A stretch of 64,000 bases of DNA from Epilithonimonas mollis (GTDB lineage: Bacteria > Bacteroidota > Bacteroidia > Flavobacteriales > Weeksellaceae), in contig NZ_FRAM01000002.1 in NCBI RefSeq assembly GCF_900142325.1, forward strand, positions 930,001-994,000. The letters run 5' to 3'. Shown here one piece after another: positions 45,788-55,114 of this stretch. Positions within the stretch are counted from its first letter, which is position 1. Each line of letters begins with the position of its first letter. The notes under the pieces were generated by a model that did no database searches, was not told the DNA's origin, and saw only the letters and a program-made list of their open reading frames with translations. The position numbers and the translations under genes were made by a program.

Positions 45788-46843
45788 TCAGCAGATCAGT
45801 CCGGACGAGTGATCAAAAAAACTTCCGGTCGCAGATGATAAGATATTATTGAGATCCAGTGATCTTAAAACACCCATAAAAGCAAAAATCAAAGCTTCTT
45901 TATATTCAATTATTTCCTTTTCGGGAATTTGAATTATGGTTTTGGTCTTTGCTTTTATCTTTTCTAAAAGATAGGAATTGTATGTTCCGCCACCTGTTAT
46001 CAAAATATTTTTAATACCATAATCATCAATGACTTTCACAATCTGCACAGCCGCATGTTCCGTGAAAGTAGCCAGCAGATTTTCAATTCCGTGATTTTGT
46101 ATCAATGGCTTGATGTATTCATGAACCCATTCTAATCCAAGTGATTTTGGAATGCTTTGGGTATAAAAAGGTAATTGGTTAAGCTTATTCAAAAGAAGTT
46201 CATCAATTTTTCCGGCTCGCGCAAAATCTCCGTTTTCATCGAATTTCTTCCCAAGTTTTAAAGCTAAATCATTTAAAATGATATTGACAGGACAAATATC
46301 AAATGCAATTCTTTTTTCCTCTGCTTTCAAAGAGATATTGCAAAATCCACCAAGATTGAGACACGCATCGAATTCAGGAAATAATAATTCATCACCAATA
46401 GGAACCAAAGGTGCACCGTTACCGCCAAATATCACATCCTGGCTTCTGAAGTCGTATATGACGGTTCTTTTTGTTTTCGATTTAATAGCTCTTCCATCGC
46501 CGATCTGTAAGGTAAACCGGTTTTGAGGCTGATGAAAGACCGTATGTCCGTGGGATGCAATCAGATCCAGCTCTGTAATTTTATTTTTTAAAATGAATTC
46601 CTCCGTTTTTTCGCCAAGATAAAATCCATACTCAGAATTGAGTTTCAGCAGTTCTTCGCTGGAAAGATGGATGGCATTCCTCAGCTCATTTTCTAATTCG
46701 GAAGAATAAGGAAGTGTTTCACATTGTAGAATTTCAAAACTCCAGATAGACCCGTTATTGAAAAATTTTGCGTAACAAATATCCAATCCGTCCAGACTGG
46801 TTCCCGACATCAGACCTATTGCAAAGAAATCCTGGTTTTTCAA
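45788..46843 (-). CDS. anmK: anhydro-N-acetylmuramic acid kinase
   Basis: The frame is open further upstream to 47023, but the first 60 residues there would overlap lptC and have no family similarity. The TTG at 46843 gives 351 residues starting MKNQDFFAIGLMSGTSLDGLDICY, which fits the usual AnmK start closely and leaves 46 bases to the lptC stop. The protein carries the ATP/phosphate motif GLMSGTSLDG and ITGGGTYNSYLL. It phosphorylates anhydro-MurNAc in peptidoglycan recycling. It is the last gene of the OMP-lptC-anmK run. Confidence 0.9.
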   Translation of the reverse strand: MKNQDFFAIGLMSGTSLDGLDICYAKFFNNGSIWSFEILQCETLPYSSELENELRNAIHLSSEELLKLNSEYGFYLGEKTEEFILKNKITELDLIASHGHTVFHQPQNRFTLQIGDGRAIKSKTKRTVIYDFRSQDVIFGGNGAPLVPIGDELLFPEFDACLNLGGFCNISLKAEEKRIAFDICPVNIILNDLALKLGKKFDENGDFARAGKIDELLLNKLNQLPFYTQSIPKSLGLEWVHEYIKPLIQNHGIENLLATFTEHAAVQIVKVIDDYGIKNILITGGGTYNSYLLEKIKAKTKTIIQIPEKEIIEYKEALIFAFMGVLRSLDLNNILSSATGSFFDHSSGLIC

Positions 46844-46889
46844 TTTGTAAAAATTATAGTTAAACGCAATGGCTTGAAAAGCTGGCTTA

Positions 46890-47486
46890 TTATTTACTGG
46901 TTGCCGGCAGGTTTGCAGAGTTAAAACTTCCGGAATTATTGAAAAATGTATATTCCGAAAAATCATCTTTTGCAACCATTCCGTGCGAACCGATAAGAAT
47001 ATTTCCATCTTTATCAGATACAAAAACAGTGTCTTTGGTGTACATTTTCTGATTTTTCTTATCCCAGTTGATGGTTTCCATCACAAAAGTCTGTCCTTCT
47101 GTTGAGATGACTTTCACACGGCCTTTTGCAAAATAAAAATCTCTTTTCTCATTGTACCGGGCATATTTTGCCCAGATTTTCCCGGGCTCTTTGGGTTTCT
47201 TTTTGTCAAAAAACTCAAGATAGATTCCTTTCTTTGCTTCTGCATAAGGCGAATCGATTAATTCGTATTTTTCAATCAAAGGTGCCTTGAAGCGTACTTT
47301 TACCAGCCCGGAATCTCTTTGGATAATATTGGCATTATGGATTACCTGGGATGCAAAATCAGTTTTTTTATTCTGACTGACTTTTGTGAGATCTTCTTCG
47401 CAAGACTGAATAAGAAAAAACATCAGCAACAGGATTAACTGTTGTGATGTTTTTAGGTTAAATATTTTGAAATAATAATCCTTCAT
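46890..47486 (-). CDS. lptC: LPS export ABC transporter periplasmic protein LptC (lipoprotein-type)
   Basis: The 198-residue protein has a lipoprotein signal (LLLMFFLIQSC, C29) followed by a single OstA/LptC-type beta-jellyroll domain (about 55-180; FKAPLIEKYELIDSPYAEAKKGIYLEFF, YTKDTVFVSDKDGNILIGSHG). Bacteroidota LptC is often a lipoprotein rather than an inner-membrane spanning protein. It forms part of the Lpt bridge that carries LPS to the outer membrane. The neighbouring OMP lies 23 bases upstream in the same direction. Confidence 0.88.
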   Translation of the reverse strand: MKDYYFKIFNLKTSQQLILLLMFFLIQSCEEDLTKVSQNKKTDFASQVIHNANIIQRDSGLVKVRFKAPLIEKYELIDSPYAEAKKGIYLEFFDKKKPKEPGKIWAKYARYNEKRDFYFAKGRVKVISTEGQTFVMETINWDKKNQKMYTKDTVFVSDKDGNILIGSHGMVAKDDFSEYTFFNNSGSFNSANLPATSK

Positions 47487-47509
47487 TAGATTATCAGTGT
47501 CCGTATCTA

Positions 47510-48790
47510 TTAATTATAAAGTTTTTTACCAAACCATTTGTCAGCAAAATTGATTCCAACTCTCAGGTTTATAAAATTTTGACGGATGAGGTTGTTGTCC
47601 AGTGTTCCTCTTTTCCCGAGTTCCAATCCGATGTCTATACTGTTCATACGGTTGATCTGGCTCTTCTCGAAAGGAAGGGTAACACCAGCTGTCAGAGCCA
47701 TTTTGTTGATACTGCTGCCGTTGATCTGGAGATTTCCTTTTTCATAATATGCACCATATCTGTAGATCACTCTGGAGAAGTATGAACGGAAATTGTTATA
47801 ATTTGGCAGATACCAGCCTCCCACAGAATATCTGTAAGAATCCTGATAGTTCAGCGTCTGTCCCAGGAAATTAAAATTTTCTCCTTTCTTATAATCTAGC
47901 TGTGCACCTAAAAACCATTTCGTATCATGACCATACCCTAATCCAAGTGAAGCTTCCTGTGGAAGAAACTTCTTATCATAAGTCGTTTTTTCTTCAATGA
48001 TAGTTTCGTAAGCCTTGTTTTCGCCCAGTAGATAATAATATGTACTGTTTGTGTATACGTTTTTCATACTTCCGGTATTCCCGAAAGTATATGTTGCCCC
48101 GGCTGTAAATCTTCTGTCGTTAGCGAGTTTTTTCTGGTAGGTTGTTCCTAAAGTAAAATTAAAGGATTCTATTTTGTAGCTGTTTGAATAACCACTTATC
48201 AGCTCAGCTCCAGTAAAGGTGACTTCCTCAATATCATATAGTTTTCCAAAATAAAAATTAGATCTCAAACCAACAGCAAACTCAGGATTGATCTGATAAG
48301 AAAAGGCTGCCTGAACAGTATTCAGGGTTCCTTCTCCATGGAAACGATGCGCTTCTAAGATATTATCCGTCTGATTCAGATCAGATGTAGTAAGTATATT
48401 GTAAGTCTTTGAGCTGTAAGGCTGGAAACCCATCCCGAATTTTATCTTTCTGGAAATCGGAAAAGCTATAGCAATATTGGAAAGATAAGTTGAGTGCTTC
48501 GTCGTATTTACATTATTAAAGTCAGACTTATAATAATTATTTTCGTTAGTACCTTCTACTTTCAGGGTTGTAAGTTCCAGGTTGGTGTTCGCAGCCGGAT
48601 TTCGGAAATTAAAATTATTATTAAAATCCCAAATATAAGCCGTAGAAATCCCTCCCATAGAACTGATATCGACTGTATTATCAAATTTCACATCTCCAAT
48701 TCCATAAGCTCCGTATGGCGAATTACCAATACTTTGGGCATTTAGGAAATATCCTGCAACCAATGATGATAAAACAAAAATTCTCTTCAT
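47510..48790 (-). CDS. outer membrane beta-barrel protein, function unknown
   Basis: The 426-residue protein has a signal peptide ending near NAQ and alternating aromatic/polar strands typical of FadL/OmpP1-like barrels: AYGIGDVKFDNTVDISSMGG near the start and the terminal strand FINLRVGINFADKWFGKKLYN. No family name is certain; similar proteins are found upstream of lptC in many Flavobacteriia. It may be a porin or hydrophobic-substrate channel. It is first in the run OMP-lptC-anmK. Confidence 0.8.
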   Translation of the reverse strand: MKRIFVLSSLVAGYFLNAQSIGNSPYGAYGIGDVKFDNTVDISSMGGISTAYIWDFNNNFNFRNPAANTNLELTTLKVEGTNENNYYKSDFNNVNTTKHSTYLSNIAIAFPISRKIKFGMGFQPYSSKTYNILTTSDLNQTDNILEAHRFHGEGTLNTVQAAFSYQINPEFAVGLRSNFYFGKLYDIEEVTFTGAELISGYSNSYKIESFNFTLGTTYQKKLANDRRFTAGATYTFGNTGSMKNVYTNSTYYYLLGENKAYETIIEEKTTYDKKFLPQEASLGLGYGHDTKWFLGAQLDYKKGENFNFLGQTLNYQDSYRYSVGGWYLPNYNNFRSYFSRVIYRYGAYYEKGNLQINGSSINKMALTAGVTLPFEKSQINRMNSIDIGLELGKRGTLDNNLIRQNFINLRVGINFADKWFGKKLYN

Positions 48791-48985
48791 CCTTTAAAAT
48801 TTCAATGCGCAAATATCTTAATTAATAATGAATTGCAAAAATATATTTGGGTTAAAGTTTGTTAAGTACTTTTTACAGCTTTATTTTAAATTCGATGATT
48901 AAAATACTTAAGTTAGTGTTTGAAATAATCTGACTCTCAAATTTAAAAACTGTTAACTAATAACTATCAACTAAAAACTAATATT

Positions 48986-48993
48986 TATCTTTG
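48986..48993 (+). promoter_or_regulatory. -7 box of holB, next to the start codon
   Basis: TATCTTTG, a perfect TAnnTTTG box, ends 5 bases before the ATG at 48999. No clear TTTG lies at -33. The gap 48791-48985 shows nothing else. Confidence 0.5.
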
Positions 48994-48998
48994 TCAAT

Positions 48999-50105
48999 AT
49001 GAAATGGGAACAGATTATCGGTCAGCAATCCATCACAAATCTTTTACAGGATAGCATTCGGAATTCCAGAGTCGGCCATGCGCAGCTGTTTGTTGGCGAA
49101 GAAGGTTTTGGTGTTTTGCCTTTAGCCTTGGCAATGGCACGTGAGATTTTTGAAAAGGAGAATCCGGCTTCTGTTCACAAGGTTGAGAATCTCAATCATC
49201 TTGACCTGCATTTCAGCTTTCCTGTTTTTTCTGAGAAGAATGTTTCATTGAGCAAACGCTTTTTTGATAATTTCCGCGAAATGATCCTGGATAATCCTTA
49301 TTCATCTTTTGATGACTGGACCAGTTTTCTGGAATCTGAGAACAAACAGTTTTTCATTTCGGCAGACGAAGCGGAAGATATTGGCCAAAGGTTTAACCTG
49401 AAAAGTTTTGAAGGCGGAAGCAAAATTCTCATCGTTTGGCGAGCCGACAAAATGAACGATGCTGCAGCTAACAAAATCCTGAAATTTCTCGAAGAACCGC
49501 CAAAAAATACTTACATCATTCTTTGCGCACCAAGCACCAATGATATCCTGCCAACTATTTTATCAAGATGTCAGATTGTTAATGTTCCAAGAATTAATGA
49601 TGAAGATATTCTGGAAAACCTTCCTGATAAAGAAAGTGCAAAAGAAATCGCCTATCAGGCTCAGGGCAATTGGAATCTCGCCAGGACTTTTTCAGAAAAT
49701 AATGTTGCTGTTTCAGAATTTGAGTCCTTGTTTATCCAATGGGTTCGGAACGCATTCCAGGCCAAAAAGAAACCGGAAGTACTTCGGGAAATCGTAAAAT
49801 GGGCACGCCAGATCTCCGAATGGAACCGGGAAAAACAAATGAAATTCCTGAGTTACTGTATTGAGATTTTTCGATTGGCGATGCTCCAGAATTATGGCAC
49901 TGATGATCTGGTTTATAAAAAACTTAATGAAGGGAACTTTAATTGGACAGCATTCTCAAAGTTTATTCATGGTGCGAACATCGTTTCTATTGTAGAAGAA
50001 ATTACACAGGCTTCTTATCACATTTCCAGAAATGCCAATTCTAAAATTGTTTTGACAGATATGGGAATCAAACTGACAAGATATATTCATAAGTCAGCAT
50101 CCTGA
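48999..50105 (+). CDS. holB: DNA polymerase III subunit delta'
   Basis: The 368-residue protein has an AAA+ fold. The N-terminal P-loop is degenerate (VGEEGFGVLPLAL, no GKT), as is usual for delta', and the sensor regions follow (ALANKILKFLEEPPKNTYIIL, NDILPTILSRCQIVNVP). It forms the clamp-loader with HolA and DnaX. The start is set by the ATG next to the -7 box. No co-transcribed gene follows. Confidence 0.92.
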   Translation: MKWEQIIGQQSITNLLQDSIRNSRVGHAQLFVGEEGFGVLPLALAMAREIFEKENPASVHKVENLNHLDLHFSFPVFSEKNVSLSKRFFDNFREMILDNPYSSFDDWTSFLESENKQFFISADEAEDIGQRFNLKSFEGGSKILIVWRADKMNDAAANKILKFLEEPPKNTYIILCAPSTNDILPTILSRCQIVNVPRINDEDILENLPDKESAKEIAYQAQGNWNLARTFSENNVAVSEFESLFIQWVRNAFQAKKKPEVLREIVKWARQISEWNREKQMKFLSYCIEIFRLAMLQNYGTDDLVYKKLNEGNFNWTAFSKFIHGANIVSIVEEITQASYHISRNANSKIVLTDMGIKLTRYIHKSAS

Positions 50106-50179
50106 TTTTATTTTAACGATCTCTCATAATATCTCCATAGACATTATAGAAAAACTCAATAATTTCTTAATAAAAAATT

Positions 50180-50223
50180 AATCAAACAAATGTTTGATTG
50201 AATGTGTTTTTGATTTAAATTTG
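50180..50223 (+). promoter_or_regulatory. operator and promoter of the TetR-TolC-EmrAB operon
   Basis: The palindrome AATCAAACAAATGTTTGATT (50180-50199, 9-base arms around AA) contains TTTG at 50193-50196. The -7 box TAAATTTG follows at 50216-50223, 19 bases later. The -33 box thus lies inside the right arm, so repressor binding would exclude RNA polymerase. Confidence 0.75.
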
Positions 50224-50242
50224 CCTCGTCAAAAAATCAATT

Positions 50243-50875
50243 ATGCCAACAAAAGAAGAACATATCATGATTGTAGCGGAGAAGCTGTTCGCTGCCAATG
50301 GTTATAATGGTACTTCTGTGAGAGATATTGCCACGAAAGCGAAAGTCAATGTTTCTATGATCTCTTATTATTTCGGCTCGAAGGAAAATCTCATGGAAGA
50401 ACTCTTCAGATGGAGGATGGAAGAAGGGCTCAATTTTGCCAAAAATATTCTTGAAAATAATGAGTTGAATGAAATCCAGAAAGTTGAGGCTTTCGTAGAT
50501 AATTTCGTTAACCGTGTTCAGAAGCTGAGGGACTTTTATCTGCTCATCCATACCCAGCAAGTCATCAGCCAGAATAAAAATATCCAGAATTTTCTCAGAG
50601 AGTCAAAAATCAATTATATAGAAATCCATCAGAAGATTATAGAACAGGGTCTTGAGAAAGGTGTTTTTACAAAAAGACCGTCTTATCATCTTTTGCAATG
50701 TACCATTTCCGGGACTATTTTCAATGCCATGCACGGGATCAAAATGTATAAGGAATATCTGAAAAAAAATAATCCTGGTTTTAATGAAAAACAATATGAG
50801 AGCCAATATTTTCAGGAAGCAGCAAACCATGTGAAATCCATTATCAGAGCCTTGGTAGGTTATCAGGAACAATAA
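50243..50875 (+). CDS. TetR/AcrR family repressor of the EmrAB-type efflux operon
   Basis: The 210-residue protein has an N-terminal HTH (about 6-52: IMIVAEKLFAANGYNGTSVRDIATKAKVNVSMISYYFGSKENLM) and a ligand domain. It is the first gene of a run with tolC, emrA and emrB on the same strand with 30 bases to the next. The palindrome over its promoter is the likely operator, so it represses the whole operon and itself and is released by a pump substrate. The ligand is unknown. Confidence 0.9.
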   Translation: MPTKEEHIMIVAEKLFAANGYNGTSVRDIATKAKVNVSMISYYFGSKENLMEELFRWRMEEGLNFAKNILENNELNEIQKVEAFVDNFVNRVQKLRDFYLLIHTQQVISQNKNIQNFLRESKINYIEIHQKIIEQGLEKGVFTKRPSYHLLQCTISGTIFNAMHGIKMYKEYLKKNNPGFNEKQYESQYFQEAANHVKSIIRALVGYQEQ

Positions 50876-50905
50876 TCTCACACAACTATAATAACAATTA
50901 CTAAA

Positions 50906-52204
50906 GTGAATAAATTTTTAACAGCAGCATTTTTTATAATGGTTTACTATTCGGTTTCCGCACAGGAAAAACGAGTGCTAAGCCTGGAAGAAGCTGTAAA
51001 ATTAGGAATCGAAAACAGCAAGAATCTTAAGATAGATCAAGCTAAAATAGAAGAATCAACGGCCAATCTTTTGGAAGCCAAAAACAGGCAATTACCTGAG
51101 TTGACGGTTTCCGGTAGTTATTTGTATCTGCCGCTTGAACCGAATGTCAATCTGAAAATCCCTGGAATGGGAGGTGGCGGACCAAAAGTGAGCAATGTCC
51201 TTTATGGTTCAGCAAATCTATCTGTCCCAATCTACTCTGGCGGAAGAATCAAGTACGGAATCAAATCGGCAGAATATCTTGTAGAAGCTTCCAAACTAAC
51301 TTCGGAAAATGACAGGAATGCAATTGCATACAACATTTCTCAGGCATATAACAATCTTTTCAAAGCCAATGAAGTGGTGAAATTGCTGAAAGAAAATCTG
51401 GCATCATCACAGAAAAGAGATCAGTCTTTTATCAAATTGGAAAATAATGGCGTGATCGCAAGGAATGACAGATTGAAAGCGCAGCTTCAGACTTCAAATA
51501 TCGAATTGCAGTTGATGGAAGCAGAGAACAATTACAGTATTGCCAACATCAATATGGATCTGCTGCTGGGACTTCCTGACAACACAGAAATAGAAGTAGA
51601 TCCCAGCTATATAGGTGATGACGACCTCGGAAAACCTGATGAGTATTACCTGAATCTGGCCAAGGAAAGCAGAAAAGATCTGCGGGCTATGGATTATCAG
51701 AGAAAAGCAGCAGCGCTGGGAACTAAATCTGCAAAGGCAGAAAATCTTCCTTCACTAGCTTTCAACGGTGGTTATGTTGCTGCAGATATTCCAAAACTTT
51801 TAACGATTACCAATGCAGTGAATGTAGGTGTCGGGATCTCTTACAACCTGTCGAATATCTGGAAAAAAAATTCCAGCCTGATGCAATCCAAAGCCAAAGA
51901 GCAGGAACTTGCAGCAAGTAATGAGCTATTGAATGACAATATTACACTAGAAGTGAAACGTGATTATCAGAATGATCTGTACGCCCATAAAAAAATTGAA
52001 GTGTATCAGAGAGCTTTGGAACAGGCAGAAGAAAATTACAGAATCACACTTAATAAATATAATAACGGTTTGGAAACAATCACCAATCTGCTGGATGCAG
52101 ATACAGCTAAGATCACGGCAAATGTAAATGTCGTTACCTCCAAAGCGGATGCGGCTCTGGCTCACAAAAAATTATTGCAGACAACAGGAATCATCAACAA
52201 CTAA
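50906..52204 (+). CDS. outer membrane efflux protein, TolC family
   Basis: GTG 50906 gives an intact signal peptide (NKFLTAAFFIMVYYSVSAQ). The 432-residue protein has two OEP repeats with coiled-coil helices (LSLEEAVKLGIENSKNLKIDQAKIEESTANLLEAKNRQLPEL; later DITNLLDAD). It forms the outer-membrane part of the EmrAB-type tripartite system. It precedes emrA by 23 bases. Confidence 0.92.
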   Translation: MNKFLTAAFFIMVYYSVSAQEKRVLSLEEAVKLGIENSKNLKIDQAKIEESTANLLEAKNRQLPELTVSGSYLYLPLEPNVNLKIPGMGGGGPKVSNVLYGSANLSVPIYSGGRIKYGIKSAEYLVEASKLTSENDRNAIAYNISQAYNNLFKANEVVKLLKENLASSQKRDQSFIKLENNGVIARNDRLKAQLQTSNIELQLMEAENNYSIANINMDLLLGLPDNTEIEVDPSYIGDDDLGKPDEYYLNLAKESRKDLRAMDYQRKAAALGTKSAKAENLPSLAFNGGYVAADIPKLLTITNAVNVGVGISYNLSNIWKKNSSLMQSKAKEQELAASNELLNDNITLEVKRDYQNDLYAHKKIEVYQRALEQAEENYRITLNKYNNGLETITNLLDADTAKITANVNVVTSKADAALAHKKLLQTTGIINN

Positions 52205-52227
52205 CAATTAATATTTAAATTAAAATA

Positions 52228-53343
52228 ATGGCAAAAGACAATATAAAATTCGAACAGGGAGAAGTTCCTGTGAAAAAGAAAAAAAGCCCTGTATTCTACG
52301 GAGTAGTTACAGTTGTAGTTTTAGCGGCGGCATTCTTCGGAGTGAGAGAATATCAGTACAGCCAGGCTCATGAGGAAACTGACGATGCACAGATCGCAGC
52401 TGATGTAAGTCCCGTGATTTCTAAAATAGCAGGTTATGTCGCAGTGGTTAAAGTGAAAGATAATCAGTTTGTCAAAAAAGGAGATACGCTGATCGTCCTT
52501 GATAACAGAGATCAGAAAATGGCTTTAGCTCAGGCAGAAGCAGCTTTGGCAACAGCTCAGAGCAACGTTTCATCAGCTCAGGCAGGTTCTGTTGCGGCAG
52601 CTTCCGGAATCAATAATTCCAAAGCGGCAGTCCAGACTGCAAATGCCCAGATAGAAGCGGCAAAAGTCAATGTCTGGAGAACGGAGCAGGATATGAAAAG
52701 ATATTCGGAACTGGTAAAGGATCACACGATCACACAGCAACAGTATGAGCAGGCTTCTGCAGCTTATCAAACTGCTCAGAAACAACTTCAGGTTTTGATT
52801 GACCAGAAAAACCAGGCCAATGTCCAGACTGTTGTTGTAACCTCACAGTCTAATGCAACTTATCAGAATGTCGGCATCGCCAATTCTCAGCTAAAACAAA
52901 GACAAGTGGATGTAGAAAATGCAAAACTGAATCTTTCTTACACAGTTATAACAGCTAAGGAAAGTGGCTATGTTTCCAAAATTCCTGTTCAGGTAGGACA
53001 GTTTATTCAGGCTGGTTCACAGCTTTTCAGTTTGGTGATGAGCAACCAGAAATGGGTGGTAGCCAATTATAAAGAAACTCAGGTTGAGAAAATGGTGGAA
53101 GGCCAGAAAGTTGAAATAGAAATTGATGCTTATCCTGACCAGAAATTCCGGGGAACAATTGCTTCATTTTCTCCGGCTACAGGTTCTGCTTTTGCCTTAC
53201 TTCCTCCGGATAATGCGAGTGGGAACTTCGTAAAAGTGGTGCAGAGACTTCCGGTAAAAATCACTTTTGACAACCTTAATCCGGATATTATGAAAAAACT
53301 TCGTGTCGGGATGAATGTTCAAACCGTCGTTTCATTAAAATAA
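52228..53343 (+). CDS. emrA: HlyD/EmrA-type membrane fusion protein
   Basis: The 371-residue protein has an N-terminal membrane anchor (about 22-38: VFYGVVTVVVLAAAFFGV), a barrel-sandwich domain (about 55-90, VSPVISKIAGYVAVVKVKDNQFVKKGDTLIVLDN), a long alanine/glutamine-rich coiled coil (about 90-225) and beta-barrel (about 240-371). It bridges the inner-membrane transporter EmrB and the TolC-like channel. Residue composition and neighbours fit EmrA. Confidence 0.9.
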   Translation: MAKDNIKFEQGEVPVKKKKSPVFYGVVTVVVLAAAFFGVREYQYSQAHEETDDAQIAADVSPVISKIAGYVAVVKVKDNQFVKKGDTLIVLDNRDQKMALAQAEAALATAQSNVSSAQAGSVAAASGINNSKAAVQTANAQIEAAKVNVWRTEQDMKRYSELVKDHTITQQQYEQASAAYQTAQKQLQVLIDQKNQANVQTVVVTSQSNATYQNVGIANSQLKQRQVDVENAKLNLSYTVITAKESGYVSKIPVQVGQFIQAGSQLFSLVMSNQKWVVANYKETQVEKMVEGQKVEIEIDAYPDQKFRGTIASFSPATGSAFALLPPDNASGNFVKVVQRLPVKITFDNLNPDIMKKLRVGMNVQTVVSLK

Positions 53344-53419
53344 AAATAAGGAAGCTGGAAGAGGAAAATAAGAGTAATTAACTTCTGACATCCGACCTCT
53401 GACTTCTAACTAACAAATT

Positions 53420-55000
53420 ATGCAAGACGATTCATTAGTAGAATATGGCTTTCGTAGGGTAATTATTACCATTACTGCTATCGTTTGTGCACTTTTGGAA
53501 ATTGTGGACTCCACGATTGTGAATGTGGCACTAAACGAGATGAAAGGAAACTTAGGTGCCACGCTGTCCGAGGTGGGCTGGGTGATTACAGCTTATGCGA
53601 TCGGGAATGTGATTATCGTTCCGATGACCAGCTGGCTCTCCCAGCAGTTCGGGCGTAGAAATTACTTTGCGGCATCCGTCATTATATTCACCATTTTCTC
53701 ATTTCTGTGCGGGAATGCGACCAACATCTGGGAACTGGTGTTTTTCAGACTATGCCAGGGGATTGGTGGTGGAGCGCTTCTGGTAACTTCGCAGACGATT
53801 ATTACAGAATCTTATCCTGTCGAGAAGAGAAGTATGGCACAGGCTATATACGGTCTGGGGGTAATTATCGGCCCGACACTGGGGCCACCTCTGGGAGGTT
53901 ATATTGTAGATAATTACAGCTGGCCTTATATCTTTTATATCAATATCCCTTTGGGAATTATCGCCACTTTATTAACCCTTCAGTTTGTAAAAAGTCCCAG
54001 GTATTCGGAAAAGCGTTCGGCTTCAGATGTCGATTGGCTGGGGATCGCATTGTTGGCAGCATTCGTTGGTTCATTGCAATATATTTTGGAAAGGGGACAC
54101 GAAGATGACTGGTTCGAGAGTAAAGCAATTATCTTTCTCACCATTACGGCAGCTGTTGGCTTTATCCTGTTTATCTGGCGCGAACTGACTTTCAAATATC
54201 CGATTGTTGAACTCAGGGTTCTCAAAAACGGAAACCTGAGGATCGGAACGGTGATGTCCTTTGTTTTAGGATTCGGGTTGTATGGATCCACGTTTATCGT
54301 TCCGCTTTATACCCAGAGTATTCTTGGCTGGACAGCGCTGCAATCCGGAGCACTGATGATTCCGGCTGCACTTACTACGGCGTTTATGATGCCGATCATC
54401 GGAAAGTTACTGACCAAAGGGGCGAAACAGCAGATCCTGGTAGCTTTGGGATTATTGATATTCTTCATCTACAGTTTCTGGGGATACAAAATTCTGACAC
54501 CGGATACCGGGAAAGATGCTTTCTTCTGGATGCTCATCGTCAGAGGAATGGGACTCGGACTGTTATTCATCCCGATCACATCTCTGTCATTAAGTACACT
54601 GAAAGGACCGGAGATCGGTCAGGGTGCAGCCTTTACCGGGATGATGCGTCAGCTGGGCGGTTCGTTTGGAATTGCAGCAATTACAACATTCATTGCCAAC
54701 AGGACACAGCTTTACAGGAGTAATCTGGTATCGCATCTGGATGTTAATGATTTAGATGTACAACAGCGTGTTACCGCACTGAAAGGTAGTTTTATGGCAA
54801 AAGGAATGTCGCCGGATGTGGCATTGCAGTCGGCGTACAAAATGCTGGATTTTTCAGTAACCAAACAAGCCACAGTACTTTCTTATATGGATGTTTTCCT
54901 TTATCTGGGGATTATCTTCCTCGTTTGTATACCGTTCGTATTGTTTGTAAGGGAAAGAAAAGGCAAAGGCGAGAAGATCGACCTGAGTGCGGTTCATTAA
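53420..55000 (+). CDS. emrB: EmrB/QacA (DHA2) family MFS drug exporter
   Basis: The 526-residue protein has 14 membrane segments, with the DHA2 motifs LEIVDSTIVNVAL (motif D1), ATLSEVGWVITAY, QQFGRRNYF (motif A) and GPTLGPPLGGYI (motif C). It would export hydrophobic drugs by proton antiport with EmrA and the TolC-like protein. The 76-base gap to emrA is AG-rich without a terminator, so co-transcription is likely. A strong terminator follows. Confidence 0.92.
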   Translation: MQDDSLVEYGFRRVIITITAIVCALLEIVDSTIVNVALNEMKGNLGATLSEVGWVITAYAIGNVIIVPMTSWLSQQFGRRNYFAASVIIFTIFSFLCGNATNIWELVFFRLCQGIGGGALLVTSQTIITESYPVEKRSMAQAIYGLGVIIGPTLGPPLGGYIVDNYSWPYIFYINIPLGIIATLLTLQFVKSPRYSEKRSASDVDWLGIALLAAFVGSLQYILERGHEDDWFESKAIIFLTITAAVGFILFIWRELTFKYPIVELRVLKNGNLRIGTVMSFVLGFGLYGSTFIVPLYTQSILGWTALQSGALMIPAALTTAFMMPIIGKLLTKGAKQQILVALGLLIFFIYSFWGYKILTPDTGKDAFFWMLIVRGMGLGLLFIPITSLSLSTLKGPEIGQGAAFTGMMRQLGGSFGIAAITTFIANRTQLYRSNLVSHLDVNDLDVQQRVTALKGSFMAKGMSPDVALQSAYKMLDFSVTKQATVLSYMDVFLYLGIIFLVCIPFVLFVRERKGKGEKIDLSAVH

Positions 55001-55023
55001 TATTTATTTTTTAGTTGTTTGTT

Positions 55024-55061
55024 AAAAACTCAGAATCTTTATTAGTTCTGAGTTTTTTTTT
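55024..55061 (+). terminator. terminator of the EmrAB operon
   Basis: Stem AAAAACTCAGAA with TTCTGAGTTTTT (55024-55035 / 55046-55057) and a T run to 55061. Confidence 0.85.
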
Positions 55062-55114
55062 GGCACTGATTTTAATGGTAGTTGAATTATTAATCCATTC
55101 AAAATATCAAAGTT

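Noticed and set aside
45788-47023. Long 411-residue form of AnmK
   Set aside because: The extra N-terminal part overlaps lptC and has no family counterpart; the TTG at 46843 gives the usual length.
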